64,000 nucleotides of DNA from Epinephelus fuscoguttatus (GCF_011397635.1 NC_064756.1:4048922-4112921), one strand, 5' to 3'. Positions 22,193 through 34,384 are shown, counted from the stretch's first letter. Numbers and translations are program-made. The notes: generated from the sequence alone by a model not told the origin.

Positions 22193-22837
22193 GTTGGCTG
22201 TTCCTGGTGAACCCTATTGATCGCACTCCACTTTTCACATCAGGGAGGTCAGAGGTCAGGGGCATATAGGGGTGAGCAGGGATGTAGGTGAACCCTTGAA
22301 CCAGGGTTATGTTGCCTGTAGCAGAGCATCTTGTTAAGACAGAATTCAATCATTAGAGGCCACATACTAAAATATAGAGTTTTCCTGGTTTTACAAAGGC
22401 AGAAAAAGCTAACTGTCTAGGTTTAGATACAGAATGTGTTGATGAAAGAAAATGACCTCCAACACTACATTAAAAAACCTACTGAATGTAAATTCATCTT
22501 GTTTTCAGTTTGGCTGTGTATTGGATTTTGGTGTCACACCAATTAATCAGTCCCTGTATAGACAGTTTACCCGTAATGGGCTGTGGTTCAGTATAAACTG
22601 ATCTATACATACTAACAATGAAGCACGTATTGACATTTATGGCTCCTATATGCAGTTTATAAAAACCTTGAATCTTCTAATCATGAAAAACACGTATCTC
22701 AAAATTGTACATTTTTAAAGAGGAAAAGCAGCGTTGTTTTCAGCTTTATAACAAGTTCTAATTTACTCTAATGGGCTTTTGATTTTTTTCCTTAGGTTAA
22801 GACATTAAATAATGAACACATGAACAATTTAAAATAA
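22193..22837 (+). other. 3' UTR and downstream flank of the phosphatase gene
   Basis: No AATAAA was found. ATTAAA occurs at 22469-22474 and 22804-22809 and either could be the poly(A) signal. The exact transcript end is not visible. Confidence 0.4.
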
Positions 22838-23162
22838 GGCATGGTGGTGCAGTGGTTGGCGTCACAGCAAGAGGGTTTTGGGTTCGACCTGTCGGCTGGC
22901 TGGGGCCCCTCTGTGTGGAGCATGAATGTTCTCCCTGTGTCAGCGTGGGTTTCCTCCAGGAGCTCCAGCTTCCTCCCACAGTCCAAAGACATGCAGGTTA
23001 ATTGGTGACTCTAAAATTGTCTGTAGGTGTGAATGTGAGTGTGAATGGTTGTCTGTCTCTATGTGTCAGCCCTGTCTCTCACCCATTGTCAGCTGGGATA
23101 GGCTCCAGCCCCCCCGCAACCCTCAAGAGGATGAAGCGGTTAGAAGATGAATGAATGAATGA
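22838..23162 (+). mobile_element. SINE-like repeat with GAAT tail
   Basis: Begins GCATGGTGGTGCAGTGGTTG, has a B-box-like GGGTTCGACC, the highly conserved CCCACAGTCCAAAGACATGC core and a (GAAT)n tail. This is one of the commonest teleost interspersed repeats. Confidence 0.7.
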
Positions 23163-23406
23163 GTACACAGACTGCACTTGTAGAGCGCTTTTCTAGTCTT
23201 CTGACCACTAAAAGCGCTTTTACACTACATGGTGTCACATTCACCCATTCACACACGGAGTCACACACTGATGGAACAGCCATCGGGAGCAATTTAGGGT
23301 TCAGTATCTTGCCCACTTTGACATGTGACCTGGAGAAGCCGAGGATTTAACCACCAATCTTCCGATTAGTGGACGACCCTCTCTACCTCTGAGCCACAGC
23401 CACCCT
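23163..23406 (-). mobile_element. tRNA-derived SINE, tail-to-tail with the previous one
   Basis: On the minus strand the head reads GGTGGCTGTGGCTCAGAGG (A-box-like) followed by GGTTAAATCC (B-box-like). The body ends where the previous element's GAAT tail starts. Confidence 0.65.
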
Positions 23407-23689
23407 GAGTTTCACATGTTTAAACACGCATGTCACAAAATACCGTTGTCATGGCACTCTCACCCCTGGCACATTTACAGGAATTGTTTGGGAAATAGTC
23501 GTCATGCAGAGCACTATAATTAAGGAGCTAGACCCAGGAGTTTCTACTGGTTGCTTGGCAACCACACGGTGACAGATGTCGTCAAAAAAATTGTACAAGC
23601 ATGTAATTACCTCTGGAATCACTCTCACTCATTCTTTTTGTGTACAGATAAAAAAAATACTGATGGCCAGTGGCCCTACATGTCAGAAT

Positions 23690-24075
23690 ATGACGTGCTA
23701 GGTTTCCTCCTGTGTCAGTTCTGGAAGTTCAGGGATGGCGTGGTAATTTACACTCATTACACACATCACGTCTTTTTAAAATACACCTCTGTTTTCACAG
23801 GAAATATTTTCTGCTCATTAACTACAGTCTGTTTAAAAATAAACTCACAATGTAGGTAAAAAACTTAATTTTTAGGTTTATTTTCTTAACAAAAGCATGT
23901 TGTTAGGTTTAAAAAAAAAACCCATCAAGGCAAATTTGTTACTGACGTAATCACTAGCGTAGCATGTTAAACATACTAGCACACCACATTGTTATTAAAA
24001 TAACCAGTCTGTTCTCATTCCAAAGTTGTCAAACACCGCCACTTTGTCAGTGATTTTGGTGTCAGACACCGACGG
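23690..24075. repeat. Dispersed repeat block related to 19149-19700
   Basis: Part is the inverted counterpart of 19510-19600. The end (24005-24072) repeats the CCAAAGTTGTCAAACACCGCC and GTCAGTGATTTTGGTGTCAG motifs seen at 11.7 and 19.1 kb. Confidence 0.5.
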
Positions 24076-24080
24076 ATGTT

Positions 24081-24258
24081 GGCAGGATGGATCCATGCTT
24101 TCATATTGTTTACACCAAATTCTGACCCTACCATCTGAATGTGGCAGCAGACGTCCAGACTCATCAGACCAGGCAACGTTTTTGCCACGTGATTGGTTGA
24201 TTAGCGGTTTGTGTTAACGAGCAGTTGAAGAGGTGTACCTAATAAAGTGGCTGGTGTG
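24081..24258 (-). mobile_element. Internally deleted Tc1-type copy
   Basis: Shares GCAGGATGGATCCATGCTT, CCATCTGAATGTGG and the terminal ACCTAATAAAGTGGC with the longer element at 27905-28762, but the middle is missing. Only outer sequences remain, in the order expected of a deletion derivative. Confidence 0.6.
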
Positions 24259-24950
24259 TGTATATATAGGTCACTCTTACAGGTGCACCTGGTCAGTCAT
24301 CAGCAGCTTGATTAGGCACATATGAAGACACTGCTATGCTGATATTATCCCAGCCAATAAGATTTAAGCCTCTAAAGACTATAATTTTCTCACCTTTGAT
24401 ACACGATGAGTGTAAAAATGACGGTTCATTCCTTTGATCCTCTCCAATATCCGCAGTGCTAATTGAGTTTTGAGGCGACTGGGTTTGATGACATTACTAC
24501 AGCAGTCCATTAATAATGCAAAATATTTAAAGATCACCTATTTTTATCTTTGGGTGACAGATTGTAGTAATTATTTTGGACATCTGTTGGGGTTTGGAGT
24601 TTATTAAACCTGATTTTGACTCTCCTTGTACTCATTTAGACTGGCCGGGGGCCATCATTTTTTGTTTCAGATGATGGGCCCGCTCTCATCTTTTACACAC
24701 ATTCAGTCAGTACTCATTTATAGATCACATGGCGGAGTGACGCTCAGCAGCTTGAGAGGAGATGCAAGCAGAAGTGCTGCCTCTTGTCGGATGCTGAAGT
24801 TATATTTATGGGGAGGAAGGAGGCGGCGATCGGAAACGCTGACTCTCTTTGACACAGGGTCTCTTTCATCATTTGATCTCATTTGGACATGCAGTATCTT
24901 CAGTACATGAACAGATAGATTTCTAAGAGCCTTTTCAGTCAAATGTTATA

Positions 24951-25775
24951 CAGCACAGAGGCTGCAAAAGTTCTGGCACCCCTGGTCAAAATTTAGTTTT
25001 CTGTGAGTAGCTAAGTAGATGATGAACTGATCTCTAAAAGGCAAAAAGTAAAGATGACACTTATTTTTTATTTTAAGCAGGATTACTTTTTACCTGACCT
25101 GAAGCAACAGTTTGGGCACCCTGCATGGTCAGTGCTCAGTAGCGCCCCCTTTGGCAGGTATCACAGCTTCTAAACACTTTGTGTATCCAGCTCAGAGTCT
25201 TTCAGTTCTTGTTTGGAGGATTTTCAGCCATTCTTCCTGCAAAAGGCTTCTAGCTCTGTGAGATTCTTGGGCCGTCTTCATGCTCTGCTCTTTGAGCTCT
25301 ATCCACAGATGTTTCATGATGTTTAGGTCGGGGGACTGTGAGGGGTGTGGCCAAACCTTCAGCTGGCTCCTCTTGAGGTCGTCCATTGTGGATCTGGAGG
25401 TGTGTTTAGGATCATTGTCCTGTTGTAGAAGCCATCCTCTCTTCATCTGCAGCTTTTTTACAGATGCTGTGATGTCTGGAATTTAACTGAATCCATTCTT
25501 CCCTCTACCTGTGAAATGTTCCCCGTGCCACTGGCTGCAACACAAGCCCAAAGCATCATCCATCCACCCCCGTGTCTAACAGTTTGTTCTCCAAACATAC
25601 CTTTGCTCATTGTGTCCACAAAGTTCTGTTTTACCTTCATCAGTCCACAGGACTTGTTTCCAAAAAGCATCAGGCTTGTTCACATGTTCCTTTGCAAACT
25701 TGGACTTGGACACATGGAGGGTCAGGCAGATGATCAAAGTCTGATAATTATGAGTTATGGATAAATATTTGTGGG
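24951..25775 (-). pseudogene. Tc1/mariner transposase pseudogene
   Basis: Minus-strand broken frames show FWKQVLWTDEGKTELCGHNE with QRYVWR, then GGGWMMLWACVAASGTGN, LQQDNDPKHTSRSTMD and SQSPDLNIMKHLWIELKEQS, which is the catalytic half of a Tc1-type DDE transposase. The first two Asp are present, but the third acidic residue (normally E in PIE/NLW) reads Lys. The N-terminal DNA-binding half is missing. The downstream end keeps a terminal-repeat-like GCAAAAGTTCTGGCACCCC (about 24965). Confidence 0.8.
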
Positions 25776-25866
25776 CCTGTAATATAAAACACAACAGACA
25801 AATATTGAAGTCAGCACAACAAACAGCCTGAGAGTCAGTCACTATGACGAGCTCAAATTAACACCG

Positions 25867-25911
25867 GAGCTGAAGGACACACCTGCCGGTTCCTGGTGTG
25901 TCGGTCAGCTC
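25867..25911. repeat. Imperfect 17-bp hairpin
   Basis: Arms 25867-25883 and 25895-25911 pair at 15 of 17 positions with an 11-base loop. Confidence 0.7.
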
Positions 25912-26840
25912 CAGCAGCACCAGGGACAATTATGCACAAGAACAGGACTGTGTGACAGTATTGGTTTGCAGCTGTAGGAGATGTAAATGGAAACACATCC
26001 GACATATGGTAACATCACCCAGATGTGCCGATCACTGGGATGAGGAAAAACAAACCAGAGGTCAGCTCCTTATCTTCGCTGCTTTCAGGCAGCCTTAGCA
26101 CGCAAAAGCAGAACGGGATATGTTGTAGATGTTGCAGGTGTTTGATGGAAATAACACACAGTTGCTGATGTGTTGGTCACGGCACCCTTCAAGCCCTTTA
26201 ATGCAGCGTATGAAATGACAACACAGAACAACCTTAGGGGATAATTGTACACTAGCACAAGTGGAGTGGTGTGGATAAATTAAAAATGAAAACAACAATT
26301 AGTGTATTTAATATAACGGTGGTATGGTGTTACTGCTACAACATGACATGTTACTGTAGAGCATTACTTTTCTTCTGTTAGCTCTCTACTTCTGCTCTTG
26401 ACGTTCTCTGCCCATCTTTCGTTCGTCACAAGCAGCAGCAGCAGAAAGAAGCATCCTTTATAAAAACACAGATTTTTCTCCTCCAGACTATAATTTTAAA
26501 CGCCATTACTTCTGTAACATGTTATCCCAACACTGGTGATCAGTGAGGTAAAATAACTGCTTTTGTCGATGGAGTCTATTTTGGAAGAGAGCATAGATAC
26601 ATTTCACTGTGTGTTCTGTTCCCTGTCTGAACAGCCATCTGTTTGGGAAGTACTGAGAATAAGAGCGGATACTGCACAAGTTGTTTGAGAGTTTGTAAAC
26701 ACATGTTTTGATACAGTTTTGCTGTTGTAAACGCTGTCCCCATGGAAGTATTCCTTTAACATAAGGCACTGTAGAGATTTGTCAGAATGCTCCTTTATTC
26801 TCCTGGTCGTTTTCCTTTTGTTTTGGTTAGACCCTTATTC
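25912..26840. other. Intergenic DNA
   Basis: No gene, RNA or recognised repeat apart from a short CAG run near 26432. Confidence 0.35.
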
Positions 26841-27295
26841 TTCAGAGTTTTCCATCATCTCCTGCATCAGATGAATACCCCTGTCCATCACAGCTGTCCT
26901 GCTCATGTCCCACACATGCTGCTCCTCCACCAGGGCCTGCTGGCTCTCGTTTGAAGCCCTGAGGGAACAGGACGTCTCCTCCTGCTGCTGGAGACAGCCG
27001 TCTGGGTCAAAGCATCTGTCACTCTGTTCTTCTCCTCTGTTTCTCTGCTAAGCCAGGCTCTTCTCCAATGTTCGTCCTCCTCTTTTCTGCTCATGAGATT
27101 TTCCTCTGAGAAGCAAAGAAGTCTGCAGGGTCTCCATCTGCAGTCTCAGCACAGAGAGCCTGAAACTCTAGAATAGATATTAAGGCCTGTTTGTTTTTCG
27201 ATCTCATTGCAGGCCTTGACCTGATGTTCTGGGGTGTTCTGGGCTCCCTGGAGCAGCGAACAGCAAATTTTCTCAGAAGCCCCTTTACATTAACA
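26840..27295 (-). pseudogene. Possible decayed coding segment
   Basis: On the minus strand long open pieces in more than one frame read MRSKNKQALISILEFQALCA, ETADGDPADFFASQRKIS and, further on, QQALVEEQHVWDMSRTAVMD with RGIHLMQEMMENSE. Composition is protein-like and partly helical, but at least one frameshift or stop interrupts it. The family was not recognised; it could be a transposon ORF or a processed pseudogene. Confidence 0.3.
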
Positions 27296-27904
27296 AACAA
27301 GTTTGCTTGACCAGCACCTGCTCCACTTGAGTTGTTGATTGCTCAGCTCAGAGGATTTGGTGGTTTGATGTCATGAACCACCGAGGCAGTTTGGTTCTGC
27401 TGGCCCGTGGCTGTTTGTCAGCAGCAGCAGGCTGGTGTTGTACATTTTAGGATTTTTTTCTTCCTCTGCAGATCCTGCTGCCGAGAGTCTCTGTGTATTT
27501 TACACGTTGACAGTGTCAGTCCACTGACTTGCACCAGACATTTTATTAATTTTGTATCAAACAGATGGGCAGACGCTGCTGCAGGAGATTTTAGTTTTGA
27601 TACTTTTACCTTACTGGAATCCACTGTTACTAACTGAAATAAGGTTAAACATAAGCTGTTTCACACATTTCACACTTACCTCACCATCTTCATGAGTGTG
27701 TGGCATCTGTCATCAGCGGGTGGAGTCTGATCAGAAGAAACTTCATCTGCTGAGTGTGATTATGAAGACTGTTGAAAGCTTCAGGAAAAAAAGTGAAGCA
27801 TTTTTGGTCAGACTATTATTTCTGATGTCAGAAATGAACTTTGATTTTAGTTGGATTGTTAATTGAAGTTCTCCTTGATCCTTACTTTCATTGTGAATAG
27901 CTAA

Positions 27905-28762
27905 ATAATTGCAGAAATAATAAGCAATATGTATTTTTGAGCTTTGTGACATGGTGCGTTATCCTGCTGGAAGTAGCCATCAGAAGATGGGTACACTGTG
28001 GTCATAAAGGGATGGACACGCTCAGCAACAATACTCAGGTAGGCTGTGGTGTTTAAACCATGCTCAGTTGGTACTAAGAAAATCTCCCCCACACCATTAC
28101 ACCACCACCAGCAGCAGCAGCCTGAAGCGTTGATACAAGGCAGGATGGATCCATGCTTCCATCTGAATGTGGTTTTTCCAATCTTCTATTGTCCAGTTTT
28201 GGTGAGAAAACCCGTGTGAACTGTAGCCTCAGTTTCCTGTTGTTAGCTGACAGGAGTGGCACCTGGTGTGGTCTTCTGCTGCTGTAGCCCATCTGCTTCA
28301 AGGTTGGACAAGGTGTTGTTGCTTCAGAGATGCTCTTCTGCACACCTTGGTTGGAACCAGTGCTTATTTGACTTCCTGTTGCCTTTCTATCATCTTGAAC
28401 CAGTCTGGCCATTCTCCTCTGACCTCTGGCATCAACAAGGCATTTTGGCTCACTGGATATTTTCTCTTTTTGGGACCATCCTCTGTAAACCCTAGAGATG
28501 GTTGTGCTGAAAATCCCAGTAAATACTCAGAGCAGCCCGTCTGGCACCAACAACCATGCCACGTTCAAAGTCACTTAAACACCTTTCTTCATCATTCTGA
28601 TGCTCCGTTTGAACTTCAGCAGCTCGTCTTCACCATGTCTACATGACTAAATGCATTGAGTTGCTGTTGCGTGATTGGCTGATTAGCTATGTGTGTTAAG
28701 GTGCAGTTGAACAGGTGTACCTAATAAAGTGGCCAGTAAGTGTGTATATATCTGTATCTATA
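27905..28762 (-). pseudogene. Tc1-type transposon remnant, second family
   Basis: Minus-strand frames contain MARLVQDDRKATGSQIST, TLKQMGYSSRRPHQVPLLSA, GGGVMVWGRFS and YFQQDNAPCHKA. These are the helix-turn-helix linker and part of the catalytic core of a Tc1-like transposase. The stretch around the first catalytic Asp is deleted and the C-terminal third is missing. The upstream edge (28716-28745) retains the ACCTAATAAAGTGGCC terminus. Confidence 0.8.
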
Positions 28763-28900
28763 TCTGTCAAACTGAACTATAGGCTATATCTTCTCAGAGC
28801 ATTTATTTTAATATGCATGTAGGGCCTATGATCTCATGCTGGCTCCACTGTTACAACTAATGTGCAAACCACATGTTAATGCCATTCTATGTGCCATAGG

Positions 28901-28928
28901 TAATAATAATAATAATAATAATAATAAT
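28901..28928 (+). repeat. (TAA)n microsatellite
   Basis: About nine TAA units. Confidence 0.9.
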
Positions 28929-28999
28929 TTTGTCTTTATTTTATGCACCCTTTTACTCCCATTAAAGAGAGCAGGAGACAAAGGTTTCAGTTATGTAAC

Positions 29000-31080
29000 T
29001 TCATTACATTATACCCTGAGGCTGTTGTAATGTTATCTCCGCATGTTCTCCTTATGGTCTCAGCTTTGCAGTCACATACTGTACTGCGCAACAAGCTCTC
29101 TGCACTCCTGTGGCTCCATCAGCTGCCTGCACCGCAGCCTTCCTTTCGGTGGCGCTAGAGCACCAGACAATCTACCATGTGGCATGGAGCTGTACATGGA
29201 GCTGGAGAGGGGCTGACCAGGTTACACAAACTGTGGCTCTGCCGCAACTTCTCTGTGTTATGAAAGGGGAGTTTAGTGCGCATTGCAGGAAAAGGGAGGA
29301 ATTACAGAAGATTACAGTCTCCTGCGCTTTGAACTGTAAAATCACAAACACGAGAAGACCCTGCATGAGCGAAAATAACTGTGACGAATGTGTGTCCTCC
29401 CACGTGCTGAATGTGTGATGACCAAAGTGACACATACTGCACATTTCCCCCCAGTTTATTTTCAAGCTATGTGATTTGGTGTCTCTCGTCTATTTTCAGG
29501 GTGTTTAATGTGAGTAAAGGGAGTCATTTTGACCACTAAATGTCTTCCTGATGGCACTGAGCCATGCATTTACAGTGGATAAACACCTGTGGCACCAACG
29601 GCTTTATATTTTCACTGTACTACTGTCAGGCTCTGGCTTTAACGCGCGTATTTACGCACACACAACGGGCGCTGGAGCATCGATCCAAATTCTCTTTAGG
29701 GATCTTTTGGCACCACTGCCGACTAAATGTCTTTAAAAATTGTTACTGTGCAGCTCTAACAAGGGGATCCTTCTTGGTTTGTTTCTTTTGATCTTGTAGT
29801 GCTGTGAACACGGACTGAAATGCATCCAACAGCCACCTTTAACCACCACACATCCACCATGCAGAGTTACATGTGTGGGGTCAATGTGGGGAAATATTAT
29901 GAGGGAAAAGACATCTGTGTCTCAGAGGGAACACTGTAGTCTTGGAAGGATATGATCAAGCACCCAGATGTGCGGTTTATCTTCCCCTGCCTTTACATAT
30001 GGCCCCACATTGCACCTCTCTGCGCTCAGGATCAGATTTAATAAGACACCATCAGTACTGTGGCGCGTAAATGTGGATCGTTGTGCCTTAAAATGTAACA
30101 CAGCACCCACTGAGCACCCATTAAGAGGCCGCTTCATCACCCTGTTTCGGGGATGAATTGCAAATGCCTCTCAGAGGGCCCCGGATCTGTCCTCGGTAAC
30201 GATAATAGGCGTAGTGGGGGAGCGGCCGCGTGGGTCAGCAGCTCTGCGGGCCTGTGTTTAGAGTCCTGGTGGGCGTTCAGAGAGACGGAGGAGAATGAAG
30301 ATGCTTCAGCGCCGACCGGCCTGGAGACAAGAGTGTGTCGCTTACAAATAGGGCACAGCGGGCCTCACAATAGACCAATCCTTCTTTTATTCATGTCCTC
30401 TTCCAATGCGCTGCGCTGTAATGGCTTCCGTTGACTCAACAGGCATTAACACGGAATGTCAAACACTTATTTTTAGAAACGTTGCCTATATTTAGGTGCG
30501 TGGACTTTGAGGTCGTAACAAGCCTGCAGCGAGGCCACTACACAGTGTGGGAGTATGAAACGGGGTCCTGATGTACGGAAACGTGTCAGGCTGCGCGTGA
30601 AAAATGTCACTTTCCTCACATGTGCTTTTGCCGCCATAATTAGATGGTCCTCTTATTGCATCGCTGCACAACACCATGTACAAAGCCTGTGGGCATTTAT
30701 AGGCCCAACACGACCTTTTCTCCTGCTGCCTGTTAGATTGATCTCGACAGGAAATAATGAATTAATATCTCACCTTCCGAGTTTTACTGCTCAGTTATTA
30801 TTATTTCTCAGCGCCATGACCTGCAGGCTGTCACCAACTCTGCTATTTTCCCTTTCAGACCTGTTGAAACATGCCTTATGTTGCTCATTTGTCATTATGT
30901 CAGCCGATATCTAGATGAGAGGAAACGCAATCCTTGGATGACAACTTGCTGCTCTTATGTGTGCGCCACTGACTCCGCCCTTCCTCCCATGTCGGCCGGC
31001 ATGTAAGGTGACACCAGCCAATCATATCTCATTCCGCTTCTACCTAGCAGGGGAAAACAGTACAAGGAGGCGGAAACTCG
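29000..31080. other. Repeat-poor intergenic region upstream of fam131a
   Basis: No gene was found. From about 29.8 to 30.9 kb no repeats are evident and AT-rich homeodomain-type motifs occur (CATAATTAGATGG at about 30634, AATGAATTAATATC at about 30757), beside GC-rich blocks such as GAGCGGCCGCG (30220). This may be conserved regulatory DNA; that is inference only. Confidence 0.3.
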
Positions 31081-31088
31081 TTTGGGGC

Positions 31089-31098
31089 TATATATAAG
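31089..31098 (+). promoter_or_regulatory. TATA box of fam131a (predicted)
   Basis: TATATATAAG lies about 615 bases before the predicted ATG. Transcription would start near 31118-31128. The following DNA is GC- and CpG-rich, as expected for a promoter-proximal 5' UTR. Confidence 0.55.
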
Positions 31099-31119
31099 CA
31101 GTTCAGCGTGGGATTTTTG

Positions 31120-31703
31120 TATCAGTGTCACCCTCCAATGACCATCAGCCTGACCGGGCGACAGCCAGAGCGCAAACAGAGCGCACACAGAGCGGAGGTC
31201 CGAGCTGGTGGGCGGTGTGGACTTGAACCGGCAGTGACCAGGAGGAGGATCCCCAGCCCCTGCAGCCGCCAGGCCGGGACAGACACTGATGCTGCCGCCG
31301 CCTCACAGAGCGCTGTCCGTCCGCTGTGGTGCTGAACCGCAGGACTCGACCCTTCAACCGGTGACGTAGAGCTGAGACTCATTCAAGAGACTGAAGCTAT
31401 AAAAAAATAAAAGATAAAAAAGCTGCACAAACATTTTTATAGATATTTATGGATTTGAAGCAAAAAGAAAGAAGAGACAGAAAACACGGAGCAGAAGTGG
31501 TGGCTGGACTTCCCCCTGCCCTCGGCGTCACTCCGGCCGTCTGAGCTCAGCAGCGCGAACCCAGCGGAGCCTCCGTAGCTGCGGAGAGTGACAGAGGCTT
31601 TCGATCAGTGAGGTACGCTCGGCGTCTCTAACGCAGGGAAATTTTGGGGGAAAGAGATTTTGGTAGCTTGCTCTCCTTAAAGGCTCTACATGCAGCTGCG
31701 AAA
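31120..31703 (+). promoter_or_regulatory. fam131a: fam131a 5' UTR / CpG-rich promoter region
   Basis: Dense CG dinucleotides from about 31140 to 31625. An upstream ORF of 65 codons starts with ATG at 31138 (MTISLTGRQPERKQSAH) and ends at 31335. No splice is needed between here and the coding start. The boundary is inferred from the TATA position. Confidence 0.45.
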
Positions 31704-31734
31704 ATGGGCTGTATCAGCTCCAAAGCGCCAGTTG
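31704..31734 (+). CDS. fam131a: fam131a exon 1 (start)
   Basis: Encodes [10 protein letters not shown] and ends at GTTG|GTAAGA, phase 1. The MGC start with Ser at positions 5 and 6 matches the start style of FAM131B/C-type proteins and suggests lipid anchoring. Chosen because its phase joins exon 2 exactly. Confidence 0.8.
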
Positions 31735-33203
31735 GTAAGAGTTGTTTTTCAATCTGCTCTCATAAAGCACGCCGGAGAATTTTTTTACGCATTTGTTTTG
31801 CTGCAGCCTTCCGCGGGTGCAGAGGCTATGGGTGAATTTGGGTGCTTGAAGTGCACAGCATGCTGTGCCCGAGATGCGGGACATATGATAGCGCTGCTGA
31901 GTCATATGCATATGAATAAGGAGCCTTTAATGTAAAAGGTGGTTGTAGATAAGTGTGATCTAAACTGTGCCAGTGTGTTAGAGGTTAAACGCTGTGTTTA
32001 CGTGCAGGGGTGCACATTAGCGGGGTGGTGGGAAGAGCTTGAGGGGCTGGTATCTGCAGCCTAAACATCGCGATGCTACGGGAGTTGCAAGAAGCTTTTT
32101 GGTGAGCACGCCAGTCAGAGGCAGAGAAGACAGAGGTGCTCTTGACACCATTGAGGGATGCGCTGTTAAACGGCTTTTATATTTGTGACGAGAAGACTCA
32201 TCCGGACACGATGGTTCTGACCGCGCTGACCCAGTTTAGCTGCAAGGTAGGACACATTTTGTTTGCTCGTGTCTTTACGCACGCGACCGAGGAAAATCTT
32301 CAGGTTTGTAAGTCGTCATTTCGAAGAATTTCGGCATCACATCTTTTGGGTCTAAAAGTGAATACACAGATGAGTTCGCAGTCGAGGATGTCCAGATTTG
32401 AACGGACTCCATGGAGGCGCACACATGCAGCAATGGATCATTTGCTTGTTGCCAAGAAACAAGCTCCCTGTTGCCACCGCATCTATTTGCTCTCGTGGTT
32501 GTTTACACCTTTTGCTGTACGTGTCTCCCCGTCCCTTCCGCTGGCGGCTACATGTCGCCGAGGGCCCCGTCCTCTATGTGCTACCCCGACCTCTGACGCG
32601 TGTCTCCCCCAGACATCCCCCTGCTGTTATTTATCTGACTGGGTCTCCTCTGTAGCGTCCATCCATCAAACCTGCCCCACATCCATCCATCCATCCATCC
32701 ATCCATCTCACACAACAAAACGTGCTCGCTTATTTCACCCAGTGATGTATAATCTTATATGCAACCTTCCAAACTGATTTATCCGTCACATCCGCGCGCA
32801 CAGATCCCCTCCCCGCCTCTAATTGGTTGTGTAATCTGTCGCCTCAGTCACTTGATGATTATGGCGCCTTGTCGCCGTCTCCTTGTCGCGGAGTGCGTAA
32901 GGACATGCCCTAGTCCCGTAAACCCCACATAAAGCTACCGTGTGTGCGCGTTTATGCGCGTCCATAAAGAGTGTGATATACAGTAGGGCACCAGCAGCCA
33001 CCTGTTTGACTCTCACATCCAGCCTGCATGCGTGTGACATCACACCGCCGCTGGTCTTGACCTAATTGTGTTGATTCGCTCATAAGTCTCTCAGAGAGCC
33101 CGGAAGACATGAGAGAGGGGGAGAGACAGAGCCGAGGTCTCTCTATCTGCTGTTTCCACGACAACGGGAACTACAGAGAGGGAAGGAGTGCGTGTGTGTG
33201 TGC

Positions 33204-33234
<31 letters not shown>

Positions 33235-34330
33235 GGACCTAAGTGAAATAAATAAATAAATAACAATAAAATGAAGACGGCATTTGCTTTGAGGGGGAGA
33301 GGACACACTTTTGGAGCTGCAGCGCTGATTTAGAGAGATCACAGTCAGGGGAAGGAGATTAATTAAGATAAAAAGGCGTCGAACAAAATGAACACATTAG
33401 CCACAGATGGAGGAGGATGACCGCGGGGCCTTGCGAGAGAGCCGCCACAACTTTGAGTCTGATCCACAAGTAAAAAGGGGCCAACCTCTCAGTTTGATCG
33501 AGCCCAGAATGCAACTCAGTCTCATCCCATGTGCTTATCACACAGCTGTATGTCACTTAAGTTGCATCCTCAGGGTCACTGCTGCAACACCGTGCCCACA
33601 GTGCCTTTCCGGGCTCGTGCACTGCAGACGTGAATGCAAAACACTTCTGTTGAAGCGTGCGCAATGTCGTTTACAACCTATTAGGCTACTGTGTGTCGCA
33701 GTAAAGGGCAACAACAACCCTCATCCACGGTCAGGAGGAGGAAGCTGAGGCGATCCGCACCAAATGTCAGCATTTCCTGACAATTAGTTGCTGACGTGTC
33801 ACCACAAAGTCCCTCAGTGTGGAGGGAAACAGCGCGGCCGCACCGCCTACACGCGCCCTGCTCAGATGACTGTCACATTCTGGACATCCATCTCATGCCA
33901 TACAAACAGCACGTGCGCATCTTTCACTCCTCTCAACAATACTTTCATTGACCGAGGTGGCCTAGATCCAGCCACACAATACACCCGGGGCACCTGATCT
34001 CATCACGTCATCACACCCAATTAAACGGCACATATTGAATTCAGCTGGTGGGCAACTTGAGCTCGGCGTGCTAAACGGCAGGTCTTTGACCCCGGGTGGT
34101 GGTGGGGGAGGAGGGTGAGTGATTGGTCTTGATATTGGACTCAATATTTGAGATGGGTGCTGGCGACTAATCGAGCGAGTCGTTCTTTTCACAGACAGTA
34201 ACTAGAAACGCCTCCCTGCAGCGGGAGGGCAGGAAAGAGGAGCCAGGCTCTGACATTTAGAGGCCCACCTCTTAATCTCGTTTTGCAAATCTGATTTGAA
34301 GAGAGGCGAGCACACGCAGGATTGCAAGCG

Positions 34331-34384
<54 letters not shown>

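Noticed and set aside
32136..32777. Open frame of 213 codons in fam131a intron 1
   Set aside because: No family resemblance, runs into an (ATCC)n repeat and lacks a plausible splice link to fam131a; most likely chance.
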